Source: Chromera velia (taxonomy: Eukaryota; Sar; Chromeraceae). Taken from it: a DNA stretch of 27,857 nucleotides. A program made the position numbers and the translations under genes. Positions within the stretch are counted from its first letter, which is position 1. Each line of letters opens with the position of its first letter. The DNA is taken from the NCBI GenBank assembly GCA_018398765.1, contig JAHBMJ010001650.1, forward strand, positions 1-27,857. Reading direction: 5' to 3'. A model generated the notes under the pieces. It ran no database searches. It saw only the letters and a program-made list of their open reading frames with translations, and was not told where the DNA came from. Shown one piece after another: positions 21,960 through 27,857 of this stretch.

Positions 21960-22576
21960 TTCTTTTCTCCCTGTAGCATTACCTACAATGCTGACCTCCC
22001 TTAGTTCGCTTTCCGTTTCCGCTCTCAGCTCCACAGGGGGAGGAGTGAGTAAGTGAATGGGCGAGTGTCACTGAGTGAATGTCAGAAAAACTGAAGCCTG
22101 CAGGTGAAAGAGGCACGGCCAGTGAAAACGTGGAGTGATTCCGAGTGAAAAAAGGAGTAAAAGAGTGAAAGAGTGAGTGAAAGAGTGACTGGGCGAAGCG
22201 GGGGAGGAGAAAGAGGAAAGGTGTTCCTAGGATTGTTCTTTCTCTTCTTAAAACAACGGCTAAGAACGCTTTGGTCTTTACTTTTCAGAAACTTTCGGGG
22301 CACGAAGTTATGTATACTGAAGTCTAGACTGAAGCGAACTGAAGGGAAGTGAACTAGGATGTGAAGTGAAATAAGTGAAGCTTTTGAGGTGAAAGCTCGT
22401 GCAATTAACATTTATATTATGCTATGCTATACTAATCAAGAAGCCGGTGTACGTAACTTCATTTCATGTATTTTTGCATGTATTTGCATCGTCCTAGTAC
22501 ACTAATAAATCATTTATCATTCGTTACTTAATTGATATGAATATGTTATAATTTAATATTATTCTAATACATACAC

Positions 22577-22614
<38 letters not shown>

Positions 22615-23213
22615 ATATGTATATTTTAGTTGAATTTTTAAAGTTATGGATCAAAACTGTTGTGAGGAGTGTAAGGTGTTATCATCCTTTTTTTTGAATT
22701 TCTTTTGTGTTCTTTTATATGGTGGGGCCTGGAAGCCTTTTTAACAAAGTTTTTATAGAGTCTGCCGAAGCGTTTTCCTAGTGATCAACAAGTTTGAGCA
22801 GCAAGGAAAATGAAACCATATTCATTCAGAGAGCTTTAAACCGCAGTCTTCACTCTTGCGCGCTGAACTACAGGTTGAGCCCCCACTGAACCATGTACTT
22901 GCAGGTTTTCAGTGACCTTCTCACTTTGAGACCATCACTCACGGCATAATTAACATGAAAACAAAATTGCGATATTCGACCGCATTGCACAAGTAGAAAT
23001 TCACCTAAAAGAAAATTCAGGCTGCTCAGTCAATCAAACAAAGGCAGAGAAACATTCGTTTCCTAGGTCGTTTCTTTCTCATTCAGGGAGAAGGATATCA
23101 TAGTGATCGTTGCCCCCTTTATCTGCCCTCCACCATAAAAAAATCTTTTTCTTCATTTCTTTTTTTCCGAGCACGCACAGTCGCCTGTACACATTTGTTT
23201 CCTTCGCAAAAAT
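21960..23213. other. Intergenic with degenerate GTGAA repeats and an AT microsatellite
   Basis: 22040-22200 holds degenerate (gagtgaa)-like repeats, and 22310-22395 more gaagtgaa variants. 22578-22610 is an (AT)n microsatellite in an AT-rich stretch. No gene is supported before 23214. Confidence 0.6.
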
Positions 23214-23751
23214 ATGGATTCTGACATCTTTCATGAAGGAGAAACAGATCATCTCAACATACCCCCCCCACAGCTGTCTCATGCCAACCTTGCTTTCAAG
23301 AGCAAGCGCGTATCTCTGGACATTCGCATGTCTCTCACCCCCACTGAGGCCATCCCCCTGATCCATGAACCCATAACTTTTGACGTCTTCAGCAGAGGAG
23401 AGAGAAATTCACCCCTTTTCTCCGCCGATAGGCGTGCCAAAGATAGCCAAAAACTAATGTACCACTTTCTCCGACAGTGCGGATGAAGTGGGTGATTGGA
23501 TGGTCAAGTATCTTCGCGCCCCCCTATTTGAGCGTAGTGGTGAAACAGCAATATTTGGTCTGATGGTTGAAGACAATGATGTGACTCGTTTCAAAAATAT
23601 TCTTCGAGTTGCAGACATCTCTAACTTTGAGAAGATTCGGAGAGAGAAGATAACGATGCCAGCGGGCAACAAAGGCTTTATAGGGGGGTGGGCAGAGGTT
23701 CCCCTCAAAGTGGTTGAAGTGTTGGAAGAAGGCAACGTGCGTGTTCTATGA
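23214..23751 (+). pseudogene. Small unrecognised coding region in two frames (frameshift or intron)
   Basis: A frame from ATG 23214 runs to TGA 23484-23486 (90 residues, MDSDIFHEGETDHL start). A second frame, open from about 23472 to the TGA at 23749-23751, encodes SADEVGDWMVKYLRAPLFER and, near its end, NKGFIGGWAEVPLKVVEVLE. Both have good coding composition and the join falls at 23470-23480. Either one base was lost or gained, or the acceptor-like ctttctccgacag at 23467-23478 ends a short intron whose donor I could not fix. No family is recognised. AT-rich flanks follow directly. It may be a pseudogene, a mobile-element gene or a real small gene. Confidence 0.45.
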
Positions 23752-24191
23752 CCGTTCAAACAAGTTCAATCATAGATATATACTATAAATTTAAACATAA
23801 AAATTTTAAGTAAAAAACGTACGAAATAATGTAAAATATACTAAGAAATAGTAGAAGAAATGACTAGAAAAATATAGACTTAGAAGCTAAAGATATATAT
23901 TGAGTAAAAAAAAAGTTTTTGTGAACAACTGTAAGTATTTTAAAAAAACTCGTTCGGGTTTTAGAAGCTCAAAACCGGTCTTAAATTGTTTGGGCCTCTT
24001 TTAGTTTTTGCAAAGGGGGTATTTTTGTAAATAGATTTTATTCGAGGGTTTTTTCATTTTTTTTTTTAGAGTTTTTTTTTTTTTTAATGGCCTACGCCTA
24101 GGCGTTTTCCCCTTAATTCTGAACATATAAATTTTAATATGTATAGTCTTTGTTATCTAAACCTTTTGTCTAGTCTTTAGTCACTTAATGT
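23752..24191. other. AT-rich spacer, no gene seen
   Basis: It is composed of A/T-rich sequence with T runs near 24055-24085 and a small tggcctacgcctaggcg palindromic patch near 24088-24104. No coding frame. Confidence 0.65.
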
Positions 24192-24860
24192 TCACTCGCA
24201 GTCTAGCTCGCAGTCACTATCATCATAAAGGGCCTGAATTCCTGCGACTCCCCCAGTAGTACTGAATGAAGCTTCCTCCCTCTGAGCTTTTAGCTTTCTC
24301 TCCCCCCTCATGCAGTACACTGATGCTCTGATAACTGCAAGTTGCATCCGTGCTTTGATAGCTCCTGTCACCCTGGATCTTGTTATACCCGTTCTCTCCG
24401 AAATTCTATATACCGCCCGTCCCAAGCCTGCAAAGGCCCTAGGAGCAAACGCTCCATCTGTTGAACAAATAAAGGGAGCAAAGTCTGCCTGTTGCTTAAC
24501 ACATTCCTTTCAGTGTTTTCCAATCTTCTCACTCTCATGCTTTTCCAAAGTCTCTTCAACCATTTACTTCAAATACGACTTTTGATCATAATCTGCTACT
24601 CTGATATCAAGGATTACATTCTTTTGTACATTGAACAACGACCGCACTCTCAAATCCCCTTTAAGCCCATCTGGCCCCCCTTTCTCCCAATTCCTTCTCC
24701 GGACGTCGTACACCACACTGTCAGCCCCGCTTCCTCCAAAATGGCTTTCAACCGCTTTCAACACCATCACCACCTCATAACCTCCCTAAACTTAAGTGCC
24801 ACTTGAAAAAATATAATCAAGATCATCTCTATCTGCGGCATCTTTTTTCAAGAGACCGTC
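24192..24860 (-). pseudogene. C-terminal fragment of a non-LTR-like retroelement protein (copy 2)
   Basis: Minus-strand reading gives LKAILEEAGLTVW near 24730-24760, then GDLRVRSLFNVQKNVILDIR and VADYDQKSY (about 24560-24660). A DFAPFICSTDGAFAP segment follows (about 24445-24485), then ERTGITRSRVTGAIKARMQ and RASVYCMRGER (24425-24192). The order and spacing match copy 1 (18880-19725), and the two protein segments align over about 65 residues with clear identity. The D...LDIRVAD arrangement fits a PD-(D/E)XK-like endonuclease core, by analogy only. Frame changes and a stop between the pieces show that it is decayed. No zinc finger or RT part precedes it. Confidence 0.68.
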
Positions 24861-25011
24861 CACGCCTGCGGCGTAGACGGTCAAGACACCGTCCAGATAT
24901 GCAGCTTTCGCTTTCAAGATACCATAAATGATCCGCGCCTGCGGTACGGACTTTCAAGCTTATCCAAAAATGCGGCCTGAACTTTCAAGTGGTAGTTAGG
25001 TTTAGGGAGGT
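24781..25011. repeat. 29-bp inverted repeat enclosing ~174 bp (foldback)
   Basis: The arm at 24781-24808 (extended by one base on the left) is the reverse complement of 24983-25011 with about 26 of 29 bases matching. The interior holds a second hairpin (GACCGTC/GACGGTC near 24853-24881), two copies of the core cgcctgcgg and four tttcaag words. Confidence 0.8.
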
Positions 25012-25671
25012 CCACCTCATCGTGACGTCTGGTCACTAACTCCCCTTAATTCTTGTTTTGAAAGTATAGTCGGTTATAGTCGCTTGAAGACGGGCGGTAT
25101 CTTATAAAATCGGTACCACTTTCATAACAGGTTTTCATCTGCAAAAGAAAAGGAGGAGAGAGAGCGAAGATGCAAACTGTATGGACCCCATGAAACGTCA
25201 TCTAGGTCCCAACCTTCTATAACCTTCTACAATCTAGAGATCTTAGAATTGATCTTAGTTAGTAGAAGGTACCTAGTCTGTCTGACAAGAATGTCGTACA
25301 TTGCCGTACATTGTCGTACGTCACTGCCGGGCTGGGCCCGACAATGTACGCGACAATGGCCTGGCCCGGCAGCTTAGACACATGCACGATCATGCACCCT
25401 CTCACTCTCAGTCACTCTCAGTAGAGATGCCAAAAGTTCCTTCTGTCTTTCTCTTCGCAGCTGAGTTCACTTCTTTTATTCTATACGTACTTCCGTCAGA
25501 AAGCCTAGAGAGATTTTCGATGGGCTCAATGCGGCTCGAGTGATGGCACGTGCTGATCCAGCGTGAGAAGACCTTCCGCACTTTGTTTGGTTGTGCGGAT
25601 AGCTCGTTTGTAGAGTGTCGACGTGAAAGTTAGAGAAAGTTTGTGTGGAGCAGACGGGAAGGCAAACAGGA
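25012..25671. other. Spacer upstream of the right-hand gene
   Basis: Apart from the interleaved inverted repeats listed separately, nothing coding is supported. A short frame at 25301-25543 begins inside that repeat and has no domain. The last 150 bases probably hold the promoter and 5' untranslated region of the gene starting at 25672. Confidence 0.5.
25296..25372. repeat. Interleaved inverted repeats (pseudoknot-like order)
   Basis: Arm A gtacattgtcg (25306-25316, with near-copy gtacattgccg at 25296-25306) pairs with cgacaatgtac (25339-25349). Arm B ctgccgggctgggcc (25324-25338) pairs with ggcctggcccggcag (25358-25372) with two mismatches. The order A-B-A'-B' is not a simple hairpin. Confidence 0.85.
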
Positions 25672-27727
25672 ATGGGAGGAGCTCCTTCACGGCCGCGGGG
25701 TGACTTCAGTCCTGAAGCCCTTGCGAAGACTCCACAGCCGTATGAATCGGATCCTGGTTAGTAAGAAAATCACCTGAATCATCTTGTTTGACCCGCCGTC
25801 TCCTAGGTTGATATTCTTCAATCGGATTTGTTTTTTTTCTGCTTGGTGTGTATGTGCAGACTTCGGGTGGAGGGAGTTGAAGGAGGAAGTGAGATCCTTG
25901 CATGCGGACCCAAGTCTGCCTGAATATGGCAACGAGAGGAGTGGAGTCACGTGTCAAGCACAAGCGGTGGTGATTGGCATCAACTTGGCTACCCGGTCAA
26001 CTGCCCTTGCCGAAAAATTTGGAATTTTTGGAAATGAGCAGCAGCAGTCGTTGCACGAAAGCACCAAGGGAAGGACGGATTCCCAGTATGGAAAGGTCGG
26101 TGATGTCTTTGCAAGTCGATGTAGGGGAGGGGGTAGGGGGTGGGGGAGGGAGGTGCGTGTGTGTGGTGGTGCACTTCTCCAAACCCCTTCTTTCTTCAGT
26201 ACTTCCCGAAGACTTCGAGCCCCCAAGCTCCCTTGCATGCCTGCTTCACCTTCGCCCCCCCCATTTTCACTTATCCCTTTTCTGAGATCTTCTTTGTTCC
26301 TGTGGCCTGATCTTTCCCTCCCCTTTGGATCTCTGGGCTCAGCTGTCCCTCTCACTTTATCCTGATCCGGGGAAAAGGCGCACTCTGTCTGTCTGGATGT
26401 TTGCACACCATCAAGAGGACCTCATTCTCCATCGAGCTATCTTCAGTCTGCCTGTATGTGAGAGAAGCACAGAAAAGAAGCAGAGAAGAACGTGAACAGA
26501 AAGTATCCTCGCCTCCGGCACTGCACGTCGGGATTGTTTGCGCCAATTTCTGAAGCACGACCTTGTGCTTTGTTGTCCCCTTTTTCCTTCTTCCTTCTCG
26601 AAACTGTTCTGCCTCCCTCGCTGACGGCACTACTCATCTTCTCGCACCCCATCATGCCACTGTCTCTCTTTTCCGCTGGCAAAAACCGTGCAGTCTCTCA
26701 GATAGTCTCTCCCTGCCCCCCGCCCACTCACACCCTATCACAATCGGCAAACATTTTTTTCCTTCCGCCATTGAATCGCTTCCTGTTCCTTTCCCCCCCC
26801 CCTCTCCTTCGCGTCTATTCTGCAAAACCCTCTCCGCTCTGTTTTTCCGTCGCACAGTTTCCTTTGAGGCAAATGCTTTCCTTCCTTCTGAGGGCCTTTT
26901 CCTTCCGCCAAATCTGTGAATGTGGAGGAGACGTAGTTGGGTGTGGGGCGTGTGTAAGAAAGTTTGTTTCACTTTGTCAGCTACTGAAAGTGGGCGGAAT
27001 CATGAGTTCCCTTCTGGCTGTGCTTGTGTGCTGCCTGCCTGCCTGTGCATGCAGATCTATGAGTTACTTCGTGTGCCTGACATGGGATGGCGGTTGGTTG
27101 ACATGGTCTTCGGCGACGGGGGGAAGGCGGAGGGGGGCGGGTGCGCGTGCTTCGGGGGCGGGGCAAAGTCGCCTCCTGCTGCTTCACGCAGCGGCGCAAA
27201 GGGGGGGCAGGGCGGGGGCAAGAAGGAGGGAGAAGACACGCCATATGTGGCGACTGTGTCTCGTATGTACAGGGACGGGAAGACGTACACAGCCAACATC
27301 GGCTGCTTGGGTTGGTTGGTTACCTTCTTTCATTTTTCGTGGGAAGGACAGGGGAGATCGGAGGGTTCGAGAAATCGGTGCAGAGGGTGCTTCACACTTT
27401 GTTGAGAACAGAACACGATGATTTGCTCTGCTGCATTTGGTTGTCCGACTGCTTGAGAAAAAAAGGACTTGCAGGCAGCCTTGAGCTCTGAGCTGAGATG
27501 GCTTGCCGCCCTTTTCTTGTTCGTGTGTCCCGCCCCCCCCGGACTTTCATCAAACTTTGTTTGCCCCCATGCGCGCTCCCTCCTTTTTTTGGGTGTGTGT
27601 ATGAGCTAGAGCGAGAGCATTGATGATCGGAGGTTTCGATCTTCTGTCTGTCTGCGCAGGTATGAACACCCACGAACAACTGAAGCGACTCGAAAAGAAC
27701 ACGGACAAGAAAAATGCACTCCCTGTG
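25672..27727 (+). CDS. Multi-exon gene of unknown function, 5' part (continues beyond window)
   Basis: Proposed exons: 25672-25756 (start MGGAPSRPRGDFSPEALAKT, phase 1), 25860-26095 (DFGWRELKEEVRSLHAD..., phase 0), 26343-26453 (LYPDPGKRRTLSVWMFAHHQ, phase 0), 27055-27310 (IYELLRVPDMGWRLVDMVFG, phase 1) and 27660-27727 (MNTHEQLKRLEKNTDKK, phase 0, donor GTCAGT). All these phases agree. One more exon at about 26861-26950 (a Cys-containing ICECGGDVVGCGAC stretch) would also fit phase 0 but is optional. The product has a Gly/Ala/Lys-rich linker between MVFGD and DTPYVATVSRMYRDGKTYTA. No domain is recognised, and there is no signal peptide or membrane segment. The start ATG is the first in a frame that splices cleanly to exon 2. 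The 3' end lies past the window. Confidence 0.65.
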
Positions 27728-27857
27728 GTCAGTCAGTCAGTCAGGCAGCAGGGAAGCAGACACTCATGCAGCAGAAAGGCAGTTGGCCCTTTTCTCCGTC
27801 TCCCAGTATGTGACGCGTCTTGTATGTATGTCAGCCTCCCTTTCTATTTCTGTCCTT

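Noticed and set aside
22840-22920. tRNA-like look of cgctgaactacaggttgagccccc
   Set aside because: No cloverleaf stems or T-loop consensus could be formed around it.
26204-26310. Possible extra exon starting after ttctttcttcag
   Set aside because: The acceptor is good and the phase fits, but the frame is Pro/Phe-rich with no clean donor before a stop; direct splicing from 26095 to 26343 is in phase without it.

Overview
This window looks like nuclear DNA of a eukaryotic alga or protist. Spliceosomal introns interrupt the coding regions, microsatellites and purine tracts fill introns and spacers, and decayed retroelements separate the genes. The leucine-rich-repeat gene on the left, the TGCATGCA motifs in a promoter-like spacer and the retroelement types fit a chromerid such as Chromera velia. 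That assignment is inference; no search was run.

Layout. (1) Positions 1-3593, plus strand: the 3' part of a leucine-rich-repeat (LRR) gene, three or four exons joined in matching phase. (2) 3594-8248: AT-rich spacer and retroelement remains on the minus strand. These are a gag-like frame with a zinc knuckle, broken by two TAG codons and one frameshift, followed directly by a reverse transcriptase frame of an unassigned type. The RT is split by a small direct-repeat array and one TAG. (3) 8249-15561, minus strand: one large gene of about nine exons for an acidic, proline-rich, low-complexity protein I do not recognise. Most splice phases agree; the donor of exon 4 and the layout of exons 7-8 are open. 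(4) 15562-16262: a divergent promoter region with three TGCATGCA octamers. (5) 16263-17959, plus strand: a small three-exon gene for a 139-residue protein; its introns carry a 37-bp minisatellite and a dense run of microsatellites. (6) 17960-25671: mostly repeats. It holds two decayed copies, in opposite orientation, of the C-terminal part of one non-LTR-like retroelement family, a two-frame small coding region at 23214-23751, a dispersed ~130-bp duplication, purine tracts, and two notable inverted-repeat structures near 24.8-25.4 kb. (7) 25672-end, plus strand: the 5' part of another multi-exon gene of unknown function that leaves the window.

The genes show no shared pathway. The only architectural link is the head-to-head pair at 15.6-16.3 kb, which may share a promoter. 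Three features stand out: introns starting with GTC (GTCAGT/GTCAGC/GTCGGT), repeated ATGCAG-type acceptors, and the interleaved inverted repeats at 25296-25372.
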